Shown: positions 51,873 through 61,040, counted from the first letter of the stretch. The stretch: DNA of 64,000 nucleotides from Streptomonospora litoralis (GCF_004323735.1 NZ_CP036455.1:1359101-1423100); one strand, 5' to 3'. Numbers and translations: made by a program. The notes: generated from the letters alone by a model not told the origin.

Positions 51873-52919
51873 ATGACCACCGAGCAGCCGAGCCCCGGCT
51901 CCCCGGCGCAGCAACGGGGCGCGGACGGCGCCGAGCCCGCCGCCCGGGGACTGGGCCTGGTCCACGAGCACGACCGCGCCCTGCGCGTCACCTTCGACGG
52001 CGCTCAGCTGATGCGCTACGTCTACCGCCCCTGGGACCGGCAGTTCGAGTCGCCGCGCCCCTATTTCCACCCGCTGCACACCCTCGGCGGCGACCTCGTG
52101 AGCCTCTACCGCCCCCACGACCACGTCTGGCACAAGGGCATCGCCTGGTCGCTGCCCAATGTCGGACCCGCGAATTTCTGGGGCGGTCCGACCTACGTGC
52201 GCGACCACGGTTACCAGCAACTCGCCAACGACGGCGCCATGCGCCACCGCGGCTTCGACGTGCTGAGCACCGCCGGCGGCGAGATCGCCGTCGCCGAGCG
52301 CCTGGAGTGGGTCACCGAGCAGGGCGAGACCTGGTTCACCGAACGGCGCGGCTTCCGCGTCTCGGCCGACCCCGCCCGGTCCGCCTGGACCCTGGTCTTC
52401 GAGACGGAGTTCACCAACCGCACCGGATCGGCGATCGCCATCGGCAGCCCCACCACCGAGGGCCGCGAGAACGCCGGCTACGGCGGGCTGTTCTGGCGGG
52501 GACCGCGCTCCTTCAGCGGCGGGCGCGTCTACACGCCCGAGCAGGACGGCGGCGACGAGATGATGGGCGTGCGCGCGCCCTGGATGGCCTTCGCGGGCCG
52601 CCACGACGAGCACGACGGCGCGTCGACGCTGGTGTTCGTGGACGCGCCGGACAACCCCGGCCACCCGGTCGAGTGGTTCGTGCGCAGCGGCATCTTCGCC
52701 ACGGTCTGCCCGGCCCCGTTCTTCAGCGAGAGGGTCGAGGCCGCTCCGGACGTCCCGCTCTCCTACCGCTACGCGGTCGTCATCGCCGACGGCGACCGCG
52801 AGCGCGCGGGCAGCGGCGAGCTCGCCGACTCGGGGCTGGCCGAGCTGGGCCGGCCCCGGCTGCACCCCGAAGGGGCCGAGGCGCCCGCGGCCGGTGCGGA
52901 CGCGGTGGGCGCCCCGTGA
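51873..52919 (+). CDS. PmoA-like (DUF6807) protein
   Basis: 348-residue protein of the family annotated as PmoA-related/DUF6807, a beta-sandwich resembling galactose-mutarotase folds; despite the name it has no known link to methane oxidation here. Motifs: MRYVYRPWDRQFESPRPYFH, PHDHVWHKGIAWSLPNVG, GGLFWRGPRSFSGG, HPVEWFVRSG. The several conserved His/Trp residues suggest carbohydrate binding. ATG 51873 follows AGGAGG. Members commonly sit with Gfo/Idh/MocA dehydrogenases and sugar importers, as here. Confidence 0.85.
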   Translation: MTTEQPSPGSPAQQRGADGAEPAARGLGLVHEHDRALRVTFDGAQLMRYVYRPWDRQFESPRPYFHPLHTLGGDLVSLYRPHDHVWHKGIAWSLPNVGPANFWGGPTYVRDHGYQQLANDGAMRHRGFDVLSTAGGEIAVAERLEWVTEQGETWFTERRGFRVSADPARSAWTLVFETEFTNRTGSAIAIGSPTTEGRENAGYGGLFWRGPRSFSGGRVYTPEQDGGDEMMGVRAPWMAFAGRHDEHDGASTLVFVDAPDNPGHPVEWFVRSGIFATVCPAPFFSERVEAAPDVPLSYRYAVVIADGDRERAGSGELADSGLAELGRPRLHPEGAEAPAAGADAVGAP

Positions 52920-53716
52920 CCGCGCCGGAGGCGGCCGCCGCCGGGCACGTGGACGCGGTGCCGGGTTTCCCGGGCGGCACGGCGGTCTCGCACCTGCGCG
53001 TCTACGACTGGCCTACCCCCGACGGGCTGGCCGGCGGGTCGCCGCACCTGCACACCGCATCGACCGAGGGATACGTCGTCGTACGCGGCGAAGGCGCACT
53101 GGAGACGCTGAGCAGCGCCGGCTACACCCGGACCGCGTTGGAGCCGGGCACCCTGCTGTGGTTCACCCCCGGCACCGTGCACCGGCTGGTCAACGTCAGC
53201 GGCGACCTGGAACTGCTGGTCGTCATGCAGAACGCGGGCCTGCCCGAGGCCGGCGACGCGGTGCTGACCTACCCGCCCGACGTCCTGGGCGACGCCGCCG
53301 CCTACGCACGCGCCACCGCCATCCCCGCCTGGACGGAGTTCCCCGACGCGGAGTCCGCTTACGCGGCCATGGCCGCGGCCGCGCGGCAGCGCCGCGACCT
53401 GGCCGTCGAGGGGTACCTGCGGCTGCGCGATCGTGTGCGGCGGGAGGGTCCCGGCGCCCTGGACGACCTCTACGAGGCGGCGGTGGGACTGGTTCGCGAC
53501 AAGGCGGCGGGCTGGCACCATCACTGGGAGCGCGGCCCGCACCGCCAAGCCGAGGCCACCCGCGGCCATATCGCCGACCTCGCCGAGGGGGAGGGGGCCC
53601 ACCTGCACGAGTCCGCCGTCTACACGGCCGACCACCCGCCGGGACCGGCACGCCGCAACGGCATGTGCGGCATGCTCCAGGTCTGGGACCTCGACGGCGC
53701 CCGCCCCGTCGGCTGA
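52916..53716 (+). CDS. Cupin-domain protein
   Basis: 266 residues; GTG start overlaps the previous stop (GTGA). The cupin core lies at about 20-110: GGSPHLHTASTEGYVVVRGEG (motif 1, His-x-His) and LEPGTLLWFTPGTVHRLVNVSG (motif 2, His). The C-terminal half is helical with a His cluster (AGWHHHWERGPHR). It may be an isomerase, epimerase or sugar-binding enzyme acting with the PmoA-like protein; function not determined. Last gene of the operon. Confidence 0.8.
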   Translation: MTAPEAAAAGHVDAVPGFPGGTAVSHLRVYDWPTPDGLAGGSPHLHTASTEGYVVVRGEGALETLSSAGYTRTALEPGTLLWFTPGTVHRLVNVSGDLELLVVMQNAGLPEAGDAVLTYPPDVLGDAAAYARATAIPAWTEFPDAESAYAAMAAAARQRRDLAVEGYLRLRDRVRREGPGALDDLYEAAVGLVRDKAAGWHHHWERGPHRQAEATRGHIADLAEGEGAHLHESAVYTADHPPGPARRNGMCGMLQVWDLDGARPVG

Positions 53717-53736
53717 CCGCGGTACAACGCCGCCGA

Positions 53737-53761
53737 CCGGTCCGGGTCCCCTGCGGACCGG
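53737..53761 (+). terminator. Hairpin at the end of the second importer operon
   Basis: CCGGTCCG (53737-53744) and CGGACCGG (53754-53761), 9-nt loop, 20 bp after the cupin stop. Confidence 0.5.
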
Positions 53762-53798
53762 CTGTCGCGGCGGCTGGACTGTGCGGCTCAGCTCCACT

Positions 53799-53951
53799 GT
53801 GCGGCCTTGCGGCCTGCCGGGCGGCGGGTGGTCCGGAGGAGAAGCGGCAGCGAGGACCGGGCGCCCGTATGTCCGTTATGCCGGGTTGCGCGACAGCCAA
53901 CGCGCGGAAATCACCACGTCCAATGCCGATTCTGGTGATTTCCGCGCGTTG
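53799..53951. repeat. Mosaic palindromic repeat, copy 3 (different palindrome)
   Basis: Shares the left flank (GTGCGGCCTTG, CTGCCGGGCGGCGGGTGGTC) and a diverged form of the tandem GTATGTCCG module (53859-53885) with copy 1, but carries another palindrome: CAACGCGCGGAAATCACCA (53898-53916) and its perfect complement (53933-53951), 19 bp with a 16-nt loop. Located downstream of the cupin operon. Confidence 0.8.
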
Positions 53952-54920
53952 AATGCTGATCGGGTCGGAGCGGACCGCCGCGCGCCCGCCCGGCCCCGGG
54001 AGCGGGATGGCATTCGCGCGGGCGGGAGGGACCGCCGCTGTCGCCGCCGCTTCTCAGTTCAGGGGGCCTGCCGCCTCCCCGGTGGCAAGGCCGCCCAGCG
54101 GATCCGCCTTCCGGGCCGCGCCGCCGCAGCAGCCAGGTTCTCGGTCATCCCAAGCAGGCGCCCAACCAGGTTCCCCGGCCAGGCCCCCTCCGGCGCACCC
54201 AGCGCGGAAAGCTCGCAACCGGCTGTTACCGATGATGCAGAGGCGCTAGGGTTGCCATCGACCGAGGAACGCCCGTGCGCGGGCGGCGCCGCCTTCAGTG
54301 CGGCGGTCCCCGCGACGCCCACACCCGGTCCGACCGCGGACCCGAGGAGGCGCCTGATCTGACCCGGTCTACCCGGCCGCACCGACGCTCGCCCGCTCGC
54401 CGGTCCCTGCTCCCGCGGATGGGCCGGGCGAAGTGCGCGACCCCGGTGCGCCGCGGTGGCCGCGCGGACCTGCACCAGTCCTGGAACGTCCCTGAAAAGC
54501 GGCGAGCCGCCTCATGATCGTGTCACGCCCCGGTGATCATGAGACGGCCGCCCGTCTCGACACCTCTGCCCTCCCGGTCGGGCACAGCCCGACCGCCGTC
54601 CTCGGAGGAGCGACGGCTTCCCCTCCCGCGAATCCGCCGCTCGGTGCCACTGCCGTCCCCCGTATCTGCCGGCAGCAGTGTCCGCCGTCGGATTGGGAGG
54701 CTGCCGTGCGCGGGGCTCCGGGCCCCGCGCCGACACCACCGATTCTGGCGGTGGTCGGCTGGAATGCGGTTGGAACCGGGTTGAGGTGCCGGTCGATGAC
54801 GATCACCACCGCGCCGACCCGAGCGACCCCTCGGAACGGCGCGGCGGGGCGTGTGCCAGCACCCGGTTCCGGGCAGGCGCCGGTCGCGCGCCTCCCGGGT
54901 GCCGCCCGTGAGGAGTTGAC
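53952..54920. other. 969-bp intergenic region before the SARP-type gene
   Basis: Several short frames are open but none has protein-like sequence; I see no repeat, RNA gene or clear promoter. GAGGAG precedes the SARP start. Confidence 0.4.
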
Positions 54921-57900
54921 ATGGACTTCCAAGTCCTCGGGCCGCTGCAGGTCCGTGGCGACAGCGGGAATCTGCGACTGTCGCCCAAGCTCTCCGCCCT
55001 GCTCGCAGCGCTGCTGAGCAGGCCCGGCGTAGTGGTCGCCGAGGACCGGTTGATCGACGCGCTGTGGGGCGAGAAGCCCCCGCGCTCGGCCACCAAGAGC
55101 CTCCAGGGCTACGTGCACCACCTGCGCAAGACCTTGGGAGCCCAGAGCCCGATCGAGCGCGGCGCTTTCGGCTACCTGCTGTCGGTCGAGCGCGGGCGCG
55201 TCGACTCGCTGCGCTTCGCGGACTTGGCCGAACAGGGCGAGCGCGCACTGGAACGCGGCGAGGCCGAGGACGCCGGACGGCGGTTGGGCGAGGCGCTGCG
55301 GCTGTGGCGCGGTGCCGCCTTCGCCGGGCAGGAGAACCTGCCGCTCGTCCGCGAGGAGGCCGCCCGGCTCAACGAGCAGCGGCAGCGCGTCGCCGAGGAG
55401 CGGTTCGACACCGAGTTGGGGCTGGGGCGCCACGGCGCCGTCGTGGCAGAACTGAGCGGGCTGGTGGCCCAGCACCCTTTCCGGGAGCGGCTGCGCGCCC
55501 AGTTGATGATCGCCTACTACCGGATGGGCCGCTCCACCGAGGCGTTGGAGGTCTTTCGCCAGGGCCGCGACCTGCTGGTGTCGGAGCTGGGCTTGGAGCC
55601 GGGCCGCGAGCTGGCGGCGCTGGAGCAGGCGGTGCTGCGCAACGACCCGGCCCTGGACACTCCGGCGGGCGACCCGGGCGCAGACGGCGGCGCTGTGGGC
55701 ACGCGCTGGGTGCCCGAGCCGCGCGGGGGCGGTGTCGCTGCGCGGCACGAAGCAGAAGACCGTGGGGAGGGCGCCCCCGGACGGGCAGAGGCGCCGCGGC
55801 CTCGATCGGCCGACGCGAGCGCCGATACGGCGAAGGACATGTGCATCCACGCGGGCACCGACGTGAACGGCGCTGTGGATGCCGACACGGAAGCCGAGGC
55901 GGTGCCGCCCGTTCCGGACCGGGGCGCGCCCGGCACGGGTGCGTCGGCCGAGCGGTCCGGTCCGCCGGGAGCGGCGGAAGCCGCGGGAGGCCCGCACGCC
56001 CCGAAAAATCCGGACAGCTCAGCGCTGCGGAACGAGACCGGGAACGACCGCGCGGAACCAAACGGCACCGCGGCGCCGCCCGCCTCCGTGCGGCCGGTGC
56101 CCGCCCAGCTTCCGCCCGACATCGCCGACTTCACCGGGCGCCACGACCACGTCGCCGACCTGCGCGCGAGGATCGGCGCGGCCAACGAGCCCGGCGGGGC
56201 GCCGCGGCCCGTCGTCGTCTCGGCGGTGGCCGGGATGGGCGGCGTCGGCAAGACGGCGCTCGCGCTGCGCGCCGCCCACTCCGGCGCCGCCGACTTCCCC
56301 GACGGCCAGCTCTACGCCAACCTGCGCGGCGCCCAGGAACATCCGGCCGATCCCGCACAGGTCCTCGCGGGATTTCTGCACGCCCTCGGGGTGGAGGGCG
56401 CCGCGCTGCCGGAGCGGCTGGAGGACCGTTCGGCGCTGTTCCGCAGCATGCTGGCCGGGAGGCGGATGCTGGTGGTGCTGGACGACGCCGCCTCCGAGGC
56501 GCAGGTGCGCCCCCTCGTACCGGGCGCGCCGGGCTGCGCGGTGCTGATCACCAGCCGCGCGCGGCTGACCGGGCTGGAGAGCGCGCACCTCGTCGATCTG
56601 GACGTGTTCGAGCCAGGCCAGGCGCGCGAACTGCTCGCGCGCATCGTCGGCGAGGAGCGAGTCGCCGCCGAGCCCGAGGCGGCGGCCGACATCGCGCGGC
56701 TGTGCGGCCATGCCCCGCTGGCTGTGCGTATCGCGGGGGCGCGGTTGAACGGGCGCCGGCAGTGGCCGCTGTCGCGCATGGTGCGGCTGCTGGGCGACGA
56801 GCGGCAGCGCCTCGACGAGCTTGCGACCGGCGACCTGGCGGTGCGCGCCACCTTCGCGCTCAGCTACGCCGGACTGGCCGAGTCCACGCGCCGCGTCTTC
56901 CGGCTGCTGGGTCTGCTGGAGGCCGGGGACGTCGCCGCGTGGACGGCCGCCGCGCTGTCCGACACCGGCCTGGAGGAAGCGGAGGCGGTGGTCGAGGACC
57001 TGGTCGACGCACAACTGCTGACGGTCTCGGGCACTGACGGCACCGGGCAGCTCCGCTACCGCATGCACGACCTGGTGCGCCTTTACGCCCGCGAGCGCTG
57101 CGAGGCCGAGGACGCTCCCGAGCAGCGCAAGGCGGCGCTGCGGCGGGCGCTGGGCGGGTGGCTGTGGCTGGCCGAGCAGGCCACCGAATACATCCCCGGT
57201 GCGTGCTACGCGACCATGCACGGCCCGGCGGCGCGCTGGCCGCTGCCGTCGTCCGAGGCGACCCGGTTGCTCAGCGAACCCATGGCGTGGTTCGACGCCG
57301 AGGCGGGGGCCATGGCCGCGGCGGTGGAACAGGCATGCGGGCTGGGATGGCACGAGGCGGCCTGGGATCTCGCCGGGTGCCTGGAGAAGTACTTCGACGT
57401 GCGCGGACGCTTCGCCGATTGGCGCCGCACCCATGAGGCGGCGATCGAGGTGTGCCAGGCGGCGGGCGACATCCGCGGCGAGGCGGTGCTGCGCCGCGGG
57501 CTGGCCGACCTGGTCACCTGGGTATCGCAGCAGGACAGCGACAACCCCATGGGCACCATGCTGGAGCAGGCCCAACGGGTGTGGGAGCTGTTCGACCGGT
57601 TGGGCGACCGCCGCGGAATGTCGGACGCGCTGGTGATGCGCACCTGGGCGGAGGTGTCGCAAGGCGCCGCCCGCCGTGCAGCGGAGTCCGCCGAGGCGGC
57701 CCTGGAGTTGGCGGAGCGCGAGGACTACACGGGCGGGCGGGCGCGCGCCTACCAGGTGCTGGCGGTGGCTGCCCACGGTCTGGGTCGTCCGGACCAGGCG
57801 GTCGTCCACCTCACGCGGGCGCTGCAGTTGGCGCGGCTGCTGGGCAACCGGCGCTTCGAGGCCACCGCGATGCAGTTCCTCGGTGCCGCCCAGTGCGAGG

Positions 57901-58343
57901 CGGGCGAGTTGGAGAAGGGGCGCACCAACCTCGAACGGTCGCTGGCAATGACGCGGGCGCTGGGCGACCGCTACGCCGAGGCGTTCTCGCTGCTGTACCT
58001 GGTGCGGCTGTACCTGGCGACCGGTGATCCGCGTGCGCTGTCCACGGCCGCGGAAACCGCTGACCTGAGCCGCCGCTACGGCATGAATCACCACTTGGCC
58101 GATGCGCTGGGCCTTCAGGGGCGCGCGCTACTGGAATCGGGCCGCAGCAGGGACGCCGTGGCGGTGCTGGAGGAGTCTGTCGGGATCTGGCGGACGCGCG
58201 GATGGCTGGCCTTCCTCGCCCAGGGATTGCGGGACCTTGCCCAGGCCTACACGGCGATCGGAGACGAGGCGTCGGCCGAGCGTGCGAACCGCGAGGCGGA
58301 CGCGGTCAGCGCGGAGGCGCCGGACGCGACCACCGCGGAGTAG
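54921..58343 (+). CDS. AfsR/SARP-family regulator with NB-ARC and TPR domains
   Basis: 1140-residue regulator. Residues 1-95 are an OmpR-type winged helix (LGPLQVRGDSGNLRLSPKLS, LIDALWGEKPPRSATKSLQG), 100-245 the bacterial transcriptional activation domain (LEVFRQGRDLLVSELGLEPG), 250-395 a Pro/Ala/Glu-rich linker, then NB-ARC with P-loop GMGGVGKT at 438-445, VLDDA, ITSR and GHAPLAVRIAGARL, and TPRs at about 780-1110. AfsR-type proteins activate secondary metabolism or development on ATP and phosphorylation cues. No biosynthetic cluster adjoins it, so its targets are elsewhere or among the neighbouring genes. Confidence 0.92.
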   Translation: MDFQVLGPLQVRGDSGNLRLSPKLSALLAALLSRPGVVVAEDRLIDALWGEKPPRSATKSLQGYVHHLRKTLGAQSPIERGAFGYLLSVERGRVDSLRFADLAEQGERALERGEAEDAGRRLGEALRLWRGAAFAGQENLPLVREEAARLNEQRQRVAEERFDTELGLGRHGAVVAELSGLVAQHPFRERLRAQLMIAYYRMGRSTEALEVFRQGRDLLVSELGLEPGRELAALEQAVLRNDPALDTPAGDPGADGGAVGTRWVPEPRGGGVAARHEAEDRGEGAPGRAEAPRPRSADASADTAKDMCIHAGTDVNGAVDADTEAEAVPPVPDRGAPGTGASAERSGPPGAAEAAGGPHAPKNPDSSALRNETGNDRAEPNGTAAPPASVRPVPAQLPPDIADFTGRHDHVADLRARIGAANEPGGAPRPVVVSAVAGMGGVGKTALALRAAHSGAADFPDGQLYANLRGAQEHPADPAQVLAGFLHALGVEGAALPERLEDRSALFRSMLAGRRMLVVLDDAASEAQVRPLVPGAPGCAVLITSRARLTGLESAHLVDLDVFEPGQARELLARIVGEERVAAEPEAAADIARLCGHAPLAVRIAGARLNGRRQWPLSRMVRLLGDERQRLDELATGDLAVRATFALSYAGLAESTRRVFRLLGLLEAGDVAAWTAAALSDTGLEEAEAVVEDLVDAQLLTVSGTDGTGQLRYRMHDLVRLYARERCEAEDAPEQRKAALRRALGGWLWLAEQATEYIPGACYATMHGPAARWPLPSSEATRLLSEPMAWFDAEAGAMAAAVEQACGLGWHEAAWDLAGCLEKYFDVRGRFADWRRTHEAAIEVCQAAGDIRGEAVLRRGLADLVTWVSQQDSDNPMGTMLEQAQRVWELFDRLGDRRGMSDALVMRTWAEVSQGAARRAAESAEAALELAEREDYTGGRARAYQVLAVAAHGLGRPDQAVVHLTRALQLARLLGNRRFEATAMQFLGAAQCEAGELEKGRTNLERSLAMTRALGDRYAEAFSLLYLVRLYLATGDPRALSTAAETADLSRRYGMNHHLADALGLQGRALLESGRSRDAVAVLEESVGIWRTRGWLAFLAQGLRDLAQAYTAIGDEASAERANREADAVSAEAPDATTAE

Positions 58344-58430
58344 CGGCGAGGGGAGGGGAGTGGGCTGGAAGGCGGCCGACCTGTGACCCACCCGGCACTC
58401 GAAGCGGCGCGGGTGCGGGCAAACGTCCGG

Positions 58431-58436
58431 TAAACT
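58431..58436 (+). promoter_or_regulatory. -10 element of tRNA-Lys copy 2
   Basis: TAAACT, 10 nt before the mature tRNA 5' end. No clear -35. Confidence 0.5.
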
Positions 58437-58446
58437 GCGTGCTCAG

Positions 58447-58522
58447 GCGCCATTAGCTCAAGTGGCAGAGCAACTGACTCTTAATCAGTGGGTTCAAGGT
58501 TCGAGTCCTTGATGGCGCACCA
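58447..58522 (+). tRNA. tRNA-Lys (CTT), copy 2
   Basis: Identical over all 76 nt to the copy at 20520, including encoded CCA and anticodon CTT. The downstream flanks also share TTTTCGCAGGTCA two bases after the gene in both copies. Confidence 0.97.
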
Positions 58523-58684
58523 TATTTTCGCAGGTCACCGGTCCTTCTGGGGTAATGAGGCGCCCGATATCGCGGGCGCGGTTTCTCCGCGGGTGCTCTT
58601 ATGGCGGCACCGTGTCGATTCCGCAGTCCAGCGGCCTGGGCGTCGCCACTTCCTCTGGCTTCCTCCCTTCCTGACCGCTGGACG

Positions 58685-59569
58685 ATGCGCGCTTTCATTC
58701 GAGAGAAGTGCGAAGCGGACCCGCCAGATACCAGCGATTGGTGGGACTTCCGCTTCGCCCCGTCAGATGCGACGCGGATTCGCCTGGAAGATGCAGCCGA
58801 CCCTCGCAACGACCCGCCCGGAGGTTCCGCGCTTCCTTATGCGCAGGCCTATGACCGGATGGCGCGCATCTCCCCCGAGCGGCCCGCGCGGCCCAGCTGG
58901 TGCGGCGACCGGATCCACGCCGTCAGCCTGCGCCTGCAGCGCGACCACGACCTCGATGTCGCGGTGGTCTGGCCCCACCTGTGGCTGATCCTGCTCCCCG
59001 AGACGGCCACCGCGATCACCGCGACCCGCCGGGAGTTGACCCGCGCCATAGGGCTGACCGCCTGGGCCGTGCTGTATCTGCCCCTGGCCGCGTGGTGGTG
59101 GCCCGCCAGTCTCGTCACCGCCGCGCTGGCCGTGCTGAGCTGGCACAAGACTCGGATGGCCGCCGACACCTACGCCACTCTCATCGAGGCGACCGTCCGG
59201 CTGAACGTCGGCGACCTGGCTGACCGGCTGGGCATCGAGCACACCGGGCTGCTCACGGTCGAGGTGGGCGGAGAACTCACACGCCGCCTGCAGCCCAGTC
59301 TCCCTCCCTCGCCCGCGAAGTGCTGGAGACCGGGCGCGGCGTCCTGCTCGGCCAAGCCCTGCAAACACGCAGCGACGTCAGTGAGCTCCATCGGCACCAT
59401 CCGGATCTCGCGGCCCGATTCGTGGCGCTGCGCGATCGCCTCGACCCGGCCGGATCTGAGATGCCCAGCCTGCAGCGGCCCGCGTTCAGCGGCAGCCTGC
59501 CGACCGCCCTCATCGGACCGGACCGGCGCGCCGACGCTGTTGAGGCCAGCACCTCCACGGGGCCGGTGA
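58685..59569 (+). CDS. Membrane protein, 3' end replaced at a deletion junction
   Basis: Residues about 1-200 look genuine: SDWWDFRF, WCGDRIHAVSLRLQRDHDLD, VVWPHLWLILLPETATAIT, a double hydrophobic span (LTAWAVLYLPLAAWWWPASL and VTAALAVLSW), and a C-terminal DLADRLGIEHTGLLTVEVGGELTRRL-type end. From about 59290 the frame reads low-quality sequence (LPPSPAKCWRPG) that is antisense-like to the CHAT frame, so the original 3' end is gone. Proteins of this type precede TPR-CHAT genes in actinobacteria, as I recall. ATG 58685 is preferred over 58601, whose extra codons are AT-ending. Function unknown. Confidence 0.5.
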   Translation: MRAFIREKCEADPPDTSDWWDFRFAPSDATRIRLEDAADPRNDPPGGSALPYAQAYDRMARISPERPARPSWCGDRIHAVSLRLQRDHDLDVAVVWPHLWLILLPETATAITATRRELTRAIGLTAWAVLYLPLAAWWWPASLVTAALAVLSWHKTRMAADTYATLIEATVRLNVGDLADRLGIEHTGLLTVEVGGELTRRLQPSLPPSPAKCWRPGAASCSAKPCKHAATSVSSIGTIRISRPDSWRCAIASTRPDLRCPACSGPRSAAACRPPSSDRTGAPTLLRPAPPRGR

Positions 59570-60852
59570 TCGAGGACCGGCACCGCCTGGCCCGGGAGTT
59601 CGCCGACACCATCGAACGCATCCGTTCCCTGGAGGGGTTCGACTCCTTCGGCGCGGTACCCACCCCCGAGGAGTTGATCGCCCAAGCCCACCACGGCCCC
59701 CTGGTCGTGTTCACCACCGGCCGCGAATGGTGTGACGCGCTCCTCGTCACCGCCAGCGGAATCACTCATCTGAACCTGATCGGCGTGACAGGACAGATCG
59801 TCGCGGACACGGCCGCCTCGTTCCACCGTGCGCAGGCGACCGTTCTGCACGCCGCTGGCCGCTCGGAACGGGTGGCGGCCGAAAAGCGTCTGGGCACGAC
59901 CCTGGAGTGGTTGTGGGACGCGGTCACCGGCCCGGTGCTGCACGCGCTGGGCTACCACGACGAACCCGCTGAAGGCCGCCCGTGGCCGCGGGTGTGGTGG
60001 ATTCCCGACGGTCCGCTGGGTCTGCTCCCCCTGCACGCCGCCGGCCACCATAGCGACCCGGCCGGGCATGGACGGCGCACGGTGATGGACCGGGTCGTCT
60101 CCTCCTACACCCCCACAGTGCGGGCGCTGGCCTACTCCCGCCGCGCCGCCGATGGCGTCCCTGCTCCAACCGCGTCCTCCCTGGTCGTGGCCATGCCCAC
60201 CACCCCCGGACTGCCCGGAGGCCAAACGCTCCCGCATGTGGCCGACGAGGCCGACGCGGCACGCCGCCACCTTCCCGACAGCACTGTGCTGCGCACCCCT
60301 GCCTTCGACGCCGACGCCGACGCCGACGACGTCGACCCGTCGATGCTCCCCACCGCGGAACGCGTGCTGCAGCGGCTGCCCTCCTGCGCGATCGCCCATT
60401 TCGCCTGCCATGGAACCAGCGATCCCACCGACCCCTCCCAGAGCCGGCTCCTCCTCTACGACCACGCACGCAATCCGCTGACGGTGACCAGCTTGGGTCC
60501 GCTCCGGCTTGAAGGAGCCCGCCTGGCCTACCTTTCGGCCTGCAGCACCGCGGCAATCAAGACCGGCGACCTCATCGACGAGGCCATCCATGTCGCCTCG
60601 GCCTTCCAACTGGCCGGGTTCCCCCACGTTGTGGGCACCCTGTGGGAGATCAACGACCGCATCGCCGTCACCGTCGCCGACCGCTTCTACACTCACCTGC
60701 GCGACCCGGACGGCAATCTCGACCCCGGCCGGGCCGCCTGCGCCCTGCACGCCACCGTCCGCGAGGTCCGCGACGGGGCCGATCTGCCCGAGGGCTACGA
60801 CCGGACGGCGGTGCCGTCGCTGTGGGCCGCCTATCTCCACACCGGCGCCTGA
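59320..60852 (+). CDS. CHAT-domain caspase-like protein lacking its TPR region
   Basis: 510 residues from GTG 59320. CHAT domains are caspase/separase-like cysteine proteases; the dyad is intact, His364 in IAHFACHGTS and Cys408 in AYLSACSTA, with AFQLAGFPHVVGTLWEIND typical. The frame is open upstream of the GTG and reads AAQSPSLAREVLETGRGVLL, the end of a TPR array, but stops being TPR-like at about 59285, where the preceding gene's sequence begins in another frame. A deletion therefore seems to have removed the N-terminal TPR sensor. Whether the remaining protein is active is unclear; GTG 59320 lacks a good Shine-Dalgarno. Confidence 0.8.
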   Translation: MLETGRGVLLGQALQTRSDVSELHRHHPDLAARFVALRDRLDPAGSEMPSLQRPAFSGSLPTALIGPDRRADAVEASTSTGPVIEDRHRLAREFADTIERIRSLEGFDSFGAVPTPEELIAQAHHGPLVVFTTGREWCDALLVTASGITHLNLIGVTGQIVADTAASFHRAQATVLHAAGRSERVAAEKRLGTTLEWLWDAVTGPVLHALGYHDEPAEGRPWPRVWWIPDGPLGLLPLHAAGHHSDPAGHGRRTVMDRVVSSYTPTVRALAYSRRAADGVPAPTASSLVVAMPTTPGLPGGQTLPHVADEADAARRHLPDSTVLRTPAFDADADADDVDPSMLPTAERVLQRLPSCAIAHFACHGTSDPTDPSQSRLLLYDHARNPLTVTSLGPLRLEGARLAYLSACSTAAIKTGDLIDEAIHVASAFQLAGFPHVVGTLWEINDRIAVTVADRFYTHLRDPDGNLDPGRAACALHATVREVRDGADLPEGYDRTAVPSLWAAYLHTGA

Positions 60853-60983
60853 ACCGCCCGGACCGCCCTTGGAAACCGCCCGGTGGGGCCCGCCCGCCAC
60901 ACGCGGGGCCGCCGTCTGGCACGGAGGCCGCCGCCTGGCCCGCCGACAAGCGGCGGCGGGAGCCACCGCACGTCACGGAAGGC

Positions 60984-61040
60984 GACGATGGCGCCGGTGC
61001 TGTCCTCGCCTTGCGGGTGGACAGCACCGACGCCATCGTC
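60984..61040. terminator. Bidirectional terminator between CHAT and zinc-ribbon genes
   Basis: 60984-61005 and 61019-61040 are complementary over 21 of 22 positions with a 13-nt loop, in the 219-bp gap between convergent genes. Confidence 0.7.

Noticed and set aside
53952-54920. Several short frames upstream of the SARP gene as small proteins
   Set aside because: They are Pro/Arg/Ser-rich, overlap each other in several frames and lack ribosome-binding sites.
20520-58522. The interval between tRNA genes as an integrated phage or ICE
   Set aside because: No integrase, relaxase, structural or replication gene was seen in it; kept only as a possible island bounded by direct repeats.
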